Source of the DNA: Bacteroidaceae bacterium
Lineage (GTDB): Bacteria > Bacteroidota > Bacteroidia > Bacteroidales > Bacteroidaceae
Length of the DNA stretch: 19,629 nucleotides
Reading direction: 5' to 3'
NCBI GenBank assembly: GCA_900772575.1
Contig: CAAHEN010000243.1
Span: 1 to 19,629, forward strand
The notes below the pieces were generated by a model that did not search any database, was not told the DNA's origin, and saw nothing but the letters and a program-made list of their open reading frames with translations. Of this stretch, positions 7,661 to 15,764 are shown piece after piece. Position numbers and translations under genes: made by a program. Positions within the stretch are counted from its first letter, which is position 1. Each line of letters begins with the position of its first letter.

Positions 7661-10132
7661 TCAATCTTGGAAATAGACGCGTTTGACGCGGTCTGATACA
7701 GACGTCAATACCTCATAAGGGATGGTACCAAGTCGGTCGCTCAGTTCTGTAACCGGCAGTTCATCACCAAAAATCTCGACACTGTCGCCCTCATTACAGG
7801 GAATGTCCGTGACATCTATCATACAGACGTCCATGCATATGTTGCCCATGTAGGCGGCTTTCTGACCCTTGACAAGGCAATAGCCATGCCGGTTCCCAAG
7901 CCGACGGTCCAAGCCGTCTGCGTAACCTATTGGGACAGCAGCAATACGTGACGGACGGTCGAGATAGGTGCGACGACTGTAGCCGATACTGTCGCCGGCC
8001 GGCACATCATGTATCTGTAAGATAGTTGTCTTGAGTGTGGTCACATTATGCAGACGCCTGTTGTCTATCGGGTCTATACCATAAAGGCCTAAGCCCAACC
8101 TGACCATGTCGAGATGGCGCTCCGGGAAGCGCTCGATACCAGCGCTGTTGCAGATGTGACGAAGTATGTGGTGATTGGGGAAAGCCTCCTGCAACAGACG
8201 TGACGCCTTGTCGAAGAGGGCAAACTGCCGTGCCGAGAAGTCGTCAAACTCCGGACTGTCACTCCCTACAAAATGAGAAAATACAGAGCGAGGGATGACG
8301 GCATTCTGATGATGGAGACGCTCGATGAGTGCCGGCATGTCCTCGTCTGGGTTGAAACCAAGGCGATGCATGCCTGTGTCGAGCTTAATGTGAACGGGAA
8401 AGTTGGTGATGCCCTCTTTTGCCGCAGCATGAATGAGTGCTTCGAGCAGACCGAAGCTGTATACCTCTGGCTCAAGGTTGTATTCAAAAAGCGTCGTAAA
8501 TGCTGACATCTCAGGATTCATGATAATGACATTGCCAGTGATTCCAGCGGCACGAAGGGCAGCGCCTTCATCGGCGACAGCCACAGCAAGGTAGTCGACG
8601 CCACGGTCTTGCAGAGTCTTTGCCACCTCAATGCTGCCGGCCCCATAGGCCGACGCCTTGACCATACATGTGATTTTGGTCTCAGGGCGCAGGAATGAGC
8701 GGTAATAATCCAGGTTAGCGGCCAATGCCGAGAGATTGACGTCAAGTGTGGTCTCATGAACCTTGAGTGCGAGGTGATCCGCCAGATGCTCAAACCCGGC
8801 TTGGCGTGAGCCTTTAATGAGAATCAGCTTGTCATGCAGCGTATCTAGCAGCCCGCTAGCCAAAAGGGCGTCTATGTCTTTGAAAAAATGCTTGTCGTGA
8901 AGTGCAAAAGTGGCATGTGCGGCAGAGATGTCCTCCCCTACACCGATGAGCGTACAGATTCCCCGATGGGCGATCATATCCGCCACCTTGGCGTAGAGTT
9001 CCTCGGTAGACATTCCTGTCTGTAGAATATCTGAGAGGATAAGCACTTTCGGCGCTGTAGAGGGACGGCGGTTCATGAAGTCGAGCGCGATGTCGAGCGA
9101 ATTGACATCGGAGTTGTACGTATCGTTGATGAGTGTGCAGCCACGTACACCTTGTTTCACTTCCAGCCTCATGGCGACAGGTTCCAAACGAGCCATACGC
9201 TCGATGATAGCCGTTGACGGAATATGCAGGTAGAGGCAGACGGCAAGGCAATGAATGGCGTTTTCTATGGCCGCTTCATCAGTAAACGGAATGGTGAACT
9301 CACCGTCACGACGCAGATAGGTATAGCAGATGTGTGTGGCGGCATCTGACTTACTGATGCTGTAGATGAATAGCGGCTGTCCTGCATCCGTGCGTGACCA
9401 TGCTATCTGGTTGCCGGCAAAGAGCATGGCGTTGACGCAATTAGTGATAACCGGATCGTCGCCATTGTAGATAATCACCTCGCTGTCCTGGAAGAGCGAG
9501 AGTTTCTCTATGCACTTCTCCTCTATGGTTGAAAAGTTCTCTTGGTGGGCTTGCCCGATATTGGTCATCACACCGATGGTCGGTTGTATGATGGCACGCA
9601 GGGCCTGCATTTCGTCAGGCTGTGATATGCCAGCTTCAAAGATCCCGATCTGACTCTGCTCGTCAAGCAACCATACAGAAAGCGGTACACCGACTTGTGA
9701 GTTGTATGAGCGCGGTGAGCGTGTCACGTTCATCGATGGCGAGAGTAGCTGGTAGAGCCATTCCTTGACCACCGTCTTGCCGTTTGAGCCGGTCACACCG
9801 ATGACTGGCAAATCATATTCTTCACGATGGCGTTCTGCCAGACGCTGGAGTGCCTTGAGTGGACTGACAACGAGCAGGAAATTGGCTTCTGGATAGTTCG
9901 TTTCGGCATTTGTGGGCAATGAACCAACGACAAAGTTGCGCACACCTCTCTTATAAAGTGCCGGTATGTATTTATGGCCGTCACCTTTGCGACTGCGCAA
10001 GGCAAAAAAAAGTGTCGACTCTGGAAATGCCAGTGAACGGCTGTCGGTCAGCAGCCAGTCGATGTCTGCCTTCGCCGTTCCGAAACGACGTGCGCCGATG
10101 AGCGTTGCTATTTTCTCTAACGAGTAATGCAT
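7661..10132 (-). CDS. murF-alr: Bifunctional MurF ligase / alanine racemase fusion
   Basis: This 823-aa fusion joins two peptidoglycan enzymes. Residues 1 to about 455 are MurF, the UDP-MurNAc-tripeptide:D-Ala-D-Ala ligase. They include the P-loop GVTGSNGKT (112-120), SYNSQVGVP (142-150), E166, NIGQAH (191-196), MRLE (321-324), INDTYN (335-340) and KGSR (440-443). Residues about 462-823 are a PLP alanine racemase. PLP-binding lysine K492 lies in VKASAYGAG (491-499), LDTGMHRLGF is at 584-593, the second catalytic tyrosine is probably Y718 in GYSRR, and PIGYADGLDR is at 734-743. The racemase makes D-Ala, which is joined to D-Ala by Ddl elsewhere; MurF then adds the dipeptide to the precursor. 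The fusion is established in Bacteroidota. All main catalytic motifs look intact. It lies 27 bases downstream of the GSCFA gene on the same strand. Confidence 0.95.
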   Translation of the reverse strand: MHYSLEKIATLIGARRFGTAKADIDWLLTDSRSLAFPESTLFFALRSRKGDGHKYIPALYKRGVRNFVVGSLPTNAETNYPEANFLLVVSPLKALQRLAERHREEYDLPVIGVTGSNGKTVVKEWLYQLLSPSMNVTRSPRSYNSQVGVPLSVWLLDEQSQIGIFEAGISQPDEMQALRAIIQPTIGVMTNIGQAHQENFSTIEEKCIEKLSLFQDSEVIIYNGDDPVITNCVNAMLFAGNQIAWSRTDAGQPLFIYSISKSDAATHICYTYLRRDGEFTIPFTDEAAIENAIHCLAVCLYLHIPSTAIIERMARLEPVAMRLEVKQGVRGCTLINDTYNSDVNSLDIALDFMNRRPSTAPKVLILSDILQTGMSTEELYAKVADMIAHRGICTLIGVGEDISAAHATFALHDKHFFKDIDALLASGLLDTLHDKLILIKGSRQAGFEHLADHLALKVHETTLDVNLSALAANLDYYRSFLRPETKITCMVKASAYGAGSIEVAKTLQDRGVDYLAVAVADEGAALRAAGITGNVIIMNPEMSAFTTLFEYNLEPEVYSFGLLEALIHAAAKEGITNFPVHIKLDTGMHRLGFNPDEDMPALIERLHHQNAVIPRSVFSHFVGSDSPEFDDFSARQFALFDKASRLLQEAFPNHHILRHICNSAGIERFPERHLDMVRLGLGLYGIDPIDNRRLHNVTTLKTTILQIHDVPAGDSIGYSRRTYLDRPSRIAAVPIGYADGLDRRLGNRHGYCLVKGQKAAYMGNICMDVCMIDVTDIPCNEGDSVEIFGDELPVTELSDRLGTIPYEVLTSVSDRVKRVYFQD

Positions 10133-10159
10133 AAGCTTATAATGGATATTGATATGTTC

Positions 10160-11158
10160 TTATCTTTTGACCAGATCTTCGGGTGGAACTGCTATTCCGG
10201 CAGCCTCGCCCCATTTATCGCGAAAGGCAGCCCATTGGCGTGCCAAACTCTCTTGGAACCGAACGGCTGCGGCAGATTCCGGATGCAGCATGTGGTGTGA
10301 TGCAGCCTTGACAAGCCGGGTCTTGTCTGCGGCGAAATCTTTCAACTCGGTCGTGAAGCCCCAAGCCATGAAGCGTCCCCACACATAGTCTGCGGCCTGT
10401 GCTGTGGGGTGAAGCATGTCTTCGGCGTAGAAGCGGTAGTCGCGCAGCTCGTCGATGATGATTTCATAGGCCGGAAAGTAGACTATGCCCGGAAGCATAG
10501 TGGCTACCCTTTCTGCGGCCAGATGCAGAACTGCTTTGCTTAGCGTAGATCCGTGAAGTCCCAGTTTCGTGTAGCGGTATGGACTGATGGTCAAAATGAC
10601 TTTCAGGTCTGGGTGCAGACGTCGCAGGCCATTTATGGTTTCAGCGGTCGATGCCACAACTTCGTCAACCGTCAAGCGCCGCTCCACGAATGCGGCTTGT
10701 GGTTCCTTGTGACAGTTTGCCACCACGAAGTCGGGACGTTCCTTCAAGAAGAAAGCGTGTGCTGTTCCCCATGTCAGGCAAAGCAGGTCTGTCTTTTCCA
10801 ATATGGATTTAGTGTGTTTCAGTGCGGCAACGACCGTGTTCCGGCAATCGTCATAGGTGGCCGCTGAATATTCCCCGGCAAACAGCCAGTTGTGCCACAG
10901 GCCATCTTTACCCAGGAACATGGTATCTTCGGCAACCGAACCATTCTCGCCAATCAACATAGACAGGTTGCGATTGATGCTCAATGGATTATAGAGTACA
11001 CCAAAAGGGTTGACACAGACATTTCCGTCAGGCAGTGTCCTGACAAGGCGGTTCCCGATATGCTCAGCGAAGCATGACCCCAACAACAGTATGTTGGTGC
11101 ACAGGCCTATGCTGATGCCGTCTTGTGGCGGCAGATCGGTAATGATGCGAAAGTCCAT
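10160..11158 (-). CDS. GSCFA-domain protein (SGNH-hydrolase-like)
   Basis: From the ATG at 11158 the protein is 332 aa. It carries the name-giving GSCFAE motif (27-32), NPFGVLYNP (50-58), LTWGTAHAF (128-136), ISPYRYTKLG (191-200) and DMLHPTAQAADYVWGRF (247-263). The block with D247 and H250 resembles the DxxH pair of SGNH/GDSL hydrolases, with S28 of GSCFA as candidate nucleophile. The family has no settled biochemical role. An in-frame ATG at 11236 would add 26 residues, but a promoter motif at 11191-11198 lies inside that extension, so 11158 is preferred. The gene is the first of a pair with MurF-Alr, which suggests, but does not show, a cell-envelope role. Confidence 0.88.
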   Translation of the reverse strand: MDFRIITDLPPQDGISIGLCTNILLLGSCFAEHIGNRLVRTLPDGNVCVNPFGVLYNPLSINRNLSMLIGENGSVAEDTMFLGKDGLWHNWLFAGEYSAATYDDCRNTVVAALKHTKSILEKTDLLCLTWGTAHAFFLKERPDFVVANCHKEPQAAFVERRLTVDEVVASTAETINGLRRLHPDLKVILTISPYRYTKLGLHGSTLSKAVLHLAAERVATMLPGIVYFPAYEIIIDELRDYRFYAEDMLHPTAQAADYVWGRFMAWGFTTELKDFAADKTRLVKAASHHMLHPESAAAVRFQESLARQWAAFRDKWGEAAGIAVPPEDLVKR

Positions 11159-11190
11159 ATTAAAGTCCGGTTGTTCTTGGATTCTGTCTG

Positions 11191-11198
11191 CAAATGTA
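11191..11198 (-). promoter_or_regulatory. Predicted promoter (-7 TACATTTG) for the GSCFA / MurF-Alr operon
   Basis: On the minus strand TACATTTG fits TAnnTTTG and lies about 33 bases before the ATG at 11158. I see no clear TTTG at the -33 position. It faces away from the promoter of the DUF2027-Smr gene across the divergent intergenic region. Confidence 0.45.
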
Positions 11199-11469
11199 GG
11201 CAAAACGTTGGAATGGTGCGCGCCTGTCAAGCCCAAAATTGCAGAAGGATTTTGTTGTTGCCCCCTATGGCTTCGGCCTTCCTTTGCCTCTTCGGCCTGT
11301 CATTAGTGTTTCACCCGCAATCACCGGATTCCCCCTGGGCTAAGAGAACATCATGAAGCAGGCAGTTCCCGGCTGTTTGTTGCCTGCCACAAAATTGTCT
11401 CACCGCAACTAGCCACTGCGGGCTAATTATTTTTAACCGCAGTCTACGCCGCGTTTCAAGCGTTTACCG

Positions 11470-11477
11470 TACCTTTG
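11470..11477 (+). promoter_or_regulatory. Predicted promoter (-7 TACCTTTG) for the Smr-to-TrmB operon
   Basis: TACCTTTG fits the Bacteroidota -7 consensus TAnnTTTG, 34 bases before the ATG at 11512. No convincing -33 TTTG is found at the expected distance. No comparable two-element promoter is apparent in the short gaps downstream, so this may serve the whole six-gene run to 18053. Confidence 0.5.
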
Positions 11478-11511
11478 CCTATACATTTATGTAATCACAC
11501 AGACAAACAGC

Positions 11512-12624
11512 ATGAAAATTGGAGATAAAGTCCGCTTCTTGAACGATGTCGGTGGCGGCACGATCAGCGGTTTTCAAGGAAAAGACATCGTGCTTGTCAG
11601 CGATGCCGACGGTTTCGACATACCTATGCCCATTCACGAATGCATCGTTGTCGAGACAGACAATTATAATATCTCACGCCCTGAGAAAAAGCGGCCCGAG
11701 CCTGCGGTCGAAAAAACAGATAGGGAAAAGGGCCACCCACATTTGCACCCCATCGAGGAGGCTGACGATCCAGATGCCGATGAGCGCCCCATCACGTTCC
11801 GTCCGCAAGCTGTAGAACGGCTGGGTGGCAACCAGCTTAACGTATTTCTGGCTTTCGTGCCACAAGACGTCCGCACAATAGATAGCACCGGATTCGAGGC
11901 CTATCTCATCAACGATTGCAACTACACGGTTCACTTCGCACTCCTCAGTCACGACGAGGGTACAGCGTGCAGCCTGCGCCATGAGGGAGAGGTCGAGGCC
12001 AACACGAAGCTGCATCTCGAAGACTTCAAGCGAGACGATCTCAGTTCGTGGGAACGACTGACAGTTCAACTCATGGCGTTCAAACACAGAAAGTCGTTTC
12101 AGCCCAAGGCCCCGGTCAACGTCGGACTGCGCATTGACGGTACCAAGTTCTACAAACTTGGCACGTTCGCCCCCAACGAATTCTTTGACGAACGGGCATT
12201 GATCGTCGATATCATCCGTGACGACAAGCCAGTGCGGAGTGTTTTCGTCAAAGCTGAAGAAATTAAAGATGTGCTGACCACACCTAAGGCGGTCGACCGT
12301 CCGTTGCGCCAGCCAGCCCGCAAGCATCAACCGACAGACCCGACAATACCCATCGAGGTCGATCTTCACGCGGACGCCCTGCTTGAAACGACCGCAGGGC
12401 TCTCATCGGCAGATATCCTCGAATACCAGCTCAAGACGTTTCGTGAAACAATGAACGCACACCTCAAAGAGCGTGGTCGGAAACTTATATTCATTCATGG
12501 CAAAGGCGAAGGCGTGCTACGCACAGCCCTGACCAAGGAACTCAAAACTCACTATAAACAGTGTCGCTGGCAAGACGCCTCATTCCGCGAATATGGGTTC
12601 GGTGCCACGATGGTCATTATCTAG
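11512..12624 (+). CDS. DUF2027 protein with C-terminal Smr domain
   Basis: This 370-aa protein has a small N-terminal beta domain (1-50, MKIGDKVRFLNDVGGGTISG) of a type seen before Smr domains, then a charged linker (about 55-95). A DUF2027-type beta-rich middle covers about 98-250, and a Smr domain about 280-370. The Smr motifs are EVDLHAD (282-288), HGKGEGVLR (329-337) and YGFGATMV (361-368). Smr domains occur at the C-terminus of MutS2 and as nucleic-acid-binding or nicking endonucleases. A catalytic role here is plausible but not shown. There is no signal peptide, so it is cytoplasmic. It is the first gene of a run ending in exonuclease VII and TrmB. The start follows a good promoter motif by 34 bases. 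Confidence 0.88.
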   Translation: MKIGDKVRFLNDVGGGTISGFQGKDIVLVSDADGFDIPMPIHECIVVETDNYNISRPEKKRPEPAVEKTDREKGHPHLHPIEEADDPDADERPITFRPQAVERLGGNQLNVFLAFVPQDVRTIDSTGFEAYLINDCNYTVHFALLSHDEGTACSLRHEGEVEANTKLHLEDFKRDDLSSWERLTVQLMAFKHRKSFQPKAPVNVGLRIDGTKFYKLGTFAPNEFFDERALIVDIIRDDKPVRSVFVKAEEIKDVLTTPKAVDRPLRQPARKHQPTDPTIPIEVDLHADALLETTAGLSSADILEYQLKTFRETMNAHLKERGRKLIFIHGKGEGVLRTALTKELKTHYKQCRWQDASFREYGFGATMVII

Positions 12625-12663
12625 ACTGAAAATAAACGTCCCCCCCCTCTTCAACGCCTACCC

Positions 12664-14313
12664 ATGCCACACCGCCTCACCGTTCTGCTCACCTGCATAT
12701 CTTTGGGATTCACCGTTGCTTGCGGACTGCCAGCGACAGCCGCCGCGTCACTGGTGAACAAGGCTACACTGCCTGACTCCACTATCGAACAAGCTGCCCT
12801 ACTGGCCGCACGCGGTGACGCCAACAGATTACGGCCACTATTCGCAACTCTAGGTGACTCTCTCCCTCCCGATGTCCAGCTCTATTGCGTTCTGGCCCTT
12901 TCACGAGCAGACCACCGCTGGGAACGCGTCGTGGCCTGCGTAGACTCGCTCATCGGCCACTACAGTGATCGCATCGATATCAGGGGGCACCTCAGCCTGT
13001 CACTGCTCAAAGCAGAAACGCTGCGACGCATGGGCGACTACACCGGTCTTGCTGCATACTGCAAAGCACAGATCAATTATTATCGTGGCCGGAACGTCAG
13101 GGCTATTCTGCTCGATCCATTCCGTGCCTTGGAGAGAAAAGGACGACGTCTCAGTGCGACCGATGAGCGCACACAGGCTCTGAGGCAGGCCGATCGCGAT
13201 CTTGCTTTCGATCTTGCGGCCCGCTTCGGAAACCGACTGGATGCGTTCGACCGCTTCGCCCGTCTTCGCTGCCGGCTCACACTTGCCGCAGCATTCAATC
13301 GACCGGCAGAACTGGCAGCTGTGGCCGACTCTCTTCTGATCATTTGTACCGACTCTCTCGACAATGATGAGAAAACACATTGTCTCCAAGCCTTGGGCCA
13401 CGGACTCATGATTAATGGAGACTGGGGCATACTGGGCAAGTCGTGCCAACGGCTAGCCCACCGCTGGCGCAACAGGCCAGAACTGCTTGAGCATTACGAA
13501 CGACTGGCAGCGACCTTCCGAACCTACGCCCCTTCCAGTGTCGACACGCTGGCGGCTGACGCCATCATTGCCATCACGACAAGACAGGCACCGGTTGTCG
13601 CGATCAATATAGGTGATCAGACCGCTGTACCTTTCACCCTTGACACAGGCGTTAGCCATACCCTCCTGACTGCCAACGACGCCAAACAGGCTGGCCTGAC
13701 GGTCGTTGATGACACCATCGAAGTTGTCTCAGGAGCCGGCCTTGTCAAAGCCTGTCCCGCCATAGCCCCTTGCCTGCGCATGGGCTCGGTCTGTCTCCGT
13801 AACGTACTTGTCTATGTTGTAGCCGATGGGAACAAACAGTCGGCTAGTTCCATCCGCACCATCGGTCTGACAGAACTGGCCAGACTCGGAACTATCGACC
13901 TGTGCAAGGATCAGCTCATCGTCCGTAATACAACCGCTCTTCCCCACACGACAGTGTCACCCAATTTGCGCATGTCGCCCCTCAACGAACTCATCCTCGA
14001 TGCAAAGCTCAACAACAAGCCGGCCCGATTCATCTGCTGTACCGCCTACCCGACAAGTTTCCTGACACCGGAAGCCATCAGGACAAAGGCCTGCGGCGAT
14101 ACGGCCACCACACTCAGCATCGGTATGGTCAGCTTACCCATCAAACCGCAAATTGGTGAGCTTCAGGACACAGGACTAGACGGTATGCTTGGCACCCCAT
14201 TTTTCCTGACTGCTGACCACGTCAGAATAGACTTCACACAGATGGCTCTCAGCTACAGCTCCGTACAGACGAAGAACGCCATCAGCAACCAGTCAGAGCT
14301 AGGTACAGACTAG
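12664..14313 (+). CDS. Exported retropepsin-like protein with two lobes, second lobe lacking Asp
   Basis: This 549-aa protein has an N-terminal signal sequence. Either C20 is a lipoprotein cysteine (FTVAC, a weak lipobox) or cleavage occurs after ATAA near residue 27. Residues about 40-290 are alpha-helical and may form TPR-like repeats. Residues about 310-421 form a retropepsin-like lobe with DTG at 327-329 in PFTLDTGVSHTLL and a closing IRTIGLTELARLGTIDL (397-413). Residues about 440-532 look like a second lobe of the same fold, ending LDGMLGTPFFL (505-515) and RIDF (521-524). There the aligned active-site position reads C459-T460-A461 instead of D-T-G. The protein may need dimerisation for activity, or may be non-catalytic. 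The subtilisin-like gene follows 32 bases later. Eight consecutive C residues lie at 12640-12647, just ahead of the start. Confidence 0.75.
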   Translation: MPHRLTVLLTCISLGFTVACGLPATAAASLVNKATLPDSTIEQAALLAARGDANRLRPLFATLGDSLPPDVQLYCVLALSRADHRWERVVACVDSLIGHYSDRIDIRGHLSLSLLKAETLRRMGDYTGLAAYCKAQINYYRGRNVRAILLDPFRALERKGRRLSATDERTQALRQADRDLAFDLAARFGNRLDAFDRFARLRCRLTLAAAFNRPAELAAVADSLLIICTDSLDNDEKTHCLQALGHGLMINGDWGILGKSCQRLAHRWRNRPELLEHYERLAATFRTYAPSSVDTLAADAIIAITTRQAPVVAINIGDQTAVPFTLDTGVSHTLLTANDAKQAGLTVVDDTIEVVSGAGLVKACPAIAPCLRMGSVCLRNVLVYVVADGNKQSASSIRTIGLTELARLGTIDLCKDQLIVRNTTALPHTTVSPNLRMSPLNELILDAKLNNKPARFICCTAYPTSFLTPEAIRTKACGDTATTLSIGMVSLPIKPQIGELQDTGLDGMLGTPFFLTADHVRIDFTQMALSYSSVQTKNAISNQSELGTD

Positions 14314-14345
14314 CTCTGACATTATTCAAAATACCGCACAACCAT

Positions 14346-15764
14346 ATGGATACAACTCTACACAGACTCATTCTCTTCACCACACTGTTAGGTACCATAG
14401 GCCTTGCCGCCGCAAGTGCACAGATTTCAGCAGAAGTGGAACAGCCGCGATACGTCAAAGTGCCTGAAGCCCATCGATACCGTGTCAGCTTCAAAGATAA
14501 GTCCCACAATACCTATACAACTAAACGCCCTGAAGAGTTCCTATCAACGAAGGCCTTGGAACGGCGCCGAAAATACAAGATCAAAGTAGACGAATACGAC
14601 CTTCCTGTATCCGCCGTCTATCTAGACTATCTCAGTAGCCAAGGCTTTCGAGTGATCAGCAAAAGCAAATGGAACAATACAGCAATCGTAGAGACCTCCG
14701 ATACGGTCGCCATCAAGCAATTGGCTGACATCTCTTATGTGACAGCCGTCAAACGTGTGTGGAGCAGTCCCGACAGCATTGCCGTCCCAACTGTCAGAGA
14801 CCGCCACGAGGGTCTCGTCACCCAATACGACACACTCAAGACACACTATGGACATGCCCAGCATCAAGTGAGCATGATCGGTGTCGACAAGCTTCATCAA
14901 GCAGGTTTTACCGGTGAAGGCGTGACCGTTGCCGTCATTGACGGTGGTTTCTACAACGCCGACTGCATTGCCGGACTAAGCAAGGCTAGGATTCTCGGCA
15001 CACACAATTTCGTACATCCTGATGAAGACGTCTACACGGCCCAACCACATGGCACAATGGTGCTTTCATGTATTGCTGCCAATGTCAGCGGTAGCCTGGT
15101 CGGCACTGCTCCCCAAGCCAATTTCTACCTTCTGATGAGTGAGGACGCCGCCGGCGAGAACATGATAGAAGAAGATTACTGGTGCGCCGCCGCCGAATAT
15201 GCAGACAGCATCGGCGCCGACATTGTGACTTCATCACTCGGCTACTACGAATTTGACGATCATTCCGCCTCTCACAAGTACTATGAGCTTGACGGGCAAA
15301 CCGCAGCCAACAGCCGTGCGGCCTCTCTTGCCGCTAGTCGCGGACTGCTCGTCCTCAACAGCGCAGGCAACAGCGGTGATGAGGAATGGAAGAAAATTGG
15401 TTTTCCAGCCGATGCCCGCGACATTCTGACGGTAGGCGCCGTCAATGAGGACGGGCACAACACCGTTTTCTCCTCTGTCGGCAACACTGCAGACGGACGC
15501 ATCAAACCTGATGTCATGGCCATGGGGCAGAGCGTATGGCTCTATGGCCTCGACGGTGGCGTTACCACGGCCAACGGCACGTCTTTCTCCACACCACTGC
15601 TATGCGGTGGCGTGGCCTGTCTGCTCCAGGCCTGCCCCAAAGCGCGTCCGGAAGAAATCATACGTGCCGTACAGCTCTCTGGCAACAACGCAAAACACCC
15701 CGACAACATCTACGGTTACGGCATCCCTGACCTGTGGCGAGCCTTGAGTCTACTGCGCAAATGA
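14346..15764 (+). CDS. Exported subtilisin-like (S8) serine protease
   Basis: This 472-aa protein starts with a signal peptide (hydrophobic 8-24, probable cleavage after AASAQ near residue 26). A propeptide-like region extends to about residue 170, and the S8 catalytic domain covers about 178-470. The triad is D199 in VIDGG, H235 in PHGTMV and S413 in NGTSFSTP, with oxyanion N342 in NSAGNSG. All four are intact, so the enzyme should be active outside the cytoplasm. The protein ends right after the catalytic domain in SLLRK, without the extra C-terminal domain that type IX secretion substrates carry, so periplasmic or Sec-exported localisation is more likely. The stop overlaps the XseA start (ATGA). 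The substrate is unknown. Confidence 0.92.
   Translation: MDTTLHRLILFTTLLGTIGLAAASAQISAEVEQPRYVKVPEAHRYRVSFKDKSHNTYTTKRPEEFLSTKALERRRKYKIKVDEYDLPVSAVYLDYLSSQGFRVISKSKWNNTAIVETSDTVAIKQLADISYVTAVKRVWSSPDSIAVPTVRDRHEGLVTQYDTLKTHYGHAQHQVSMIGVDKLHQAGFTGEGVTVAVIDGGFYNADCIAGLSKARILGTHNFVHPDEDVYTAQPHGTMVLSCIAANVSGSLVGTAPQANFYLLMSEDAAGENMIEEDYWCAAAEYADSIGADIVTSSLGYYEFDDHSASHKYYELDGQTAANSRAASLAASRGLLVLNSAGNSGDEEWKKIGFPADARDILTVGAVNEDGHNTVFSSVGNTADGRIKPDVMAMGQSVWLYGLDGGVTTANGTSFSTPLLCGGVACLLQACPKARPEEIIRAVQLSGNNAKHPDNIYGYGIPDLWRALSLLRK

Larger units (their letters stand above)
11159..11511. promoter_or_regulatory. Divergent intergenic region between the GSCFA and DUF2027-Smr genes
   Basis: These 353 bases contain no convincing gene. 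They hold a leftward promoter motif (11191-11198) and a rightward one (11470-11477). In between are a 7-bp inverted repeat (GCAGGCA 11358-11364 and TGCCTGC 11381-11387) and a cluster at 11403-11441. In that cluster CCGCA occurs twice (11403-11407 and 11437-11441) around a TGCGG (11417-11421) able to pair with either copy. TAGCC/GGCTA (11410-11425) followed by ATTATTTTT resembles a weak terminator. The role of these elements is unknown. Confidence 0.5.

Noticed and set aside
7661..10132. MurF-Alr fusion as a novel gene fusion
   Set aside because: This fusion is already well known in Bacteroidota, and all catalytic motifs appear normal.
11159..11236. Longer GSCFA protein from the ATG at 11236
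   Set aside because: The minus-strand promoter motif at 11191-11198 falls within it, and the extension has no family resemblance.
11674..12369. 231-residue minus-strand frame across the DUF2027-Smr gene
   Set aside because: Antisense shadow; the plus-strand protein has strong domain evidence.
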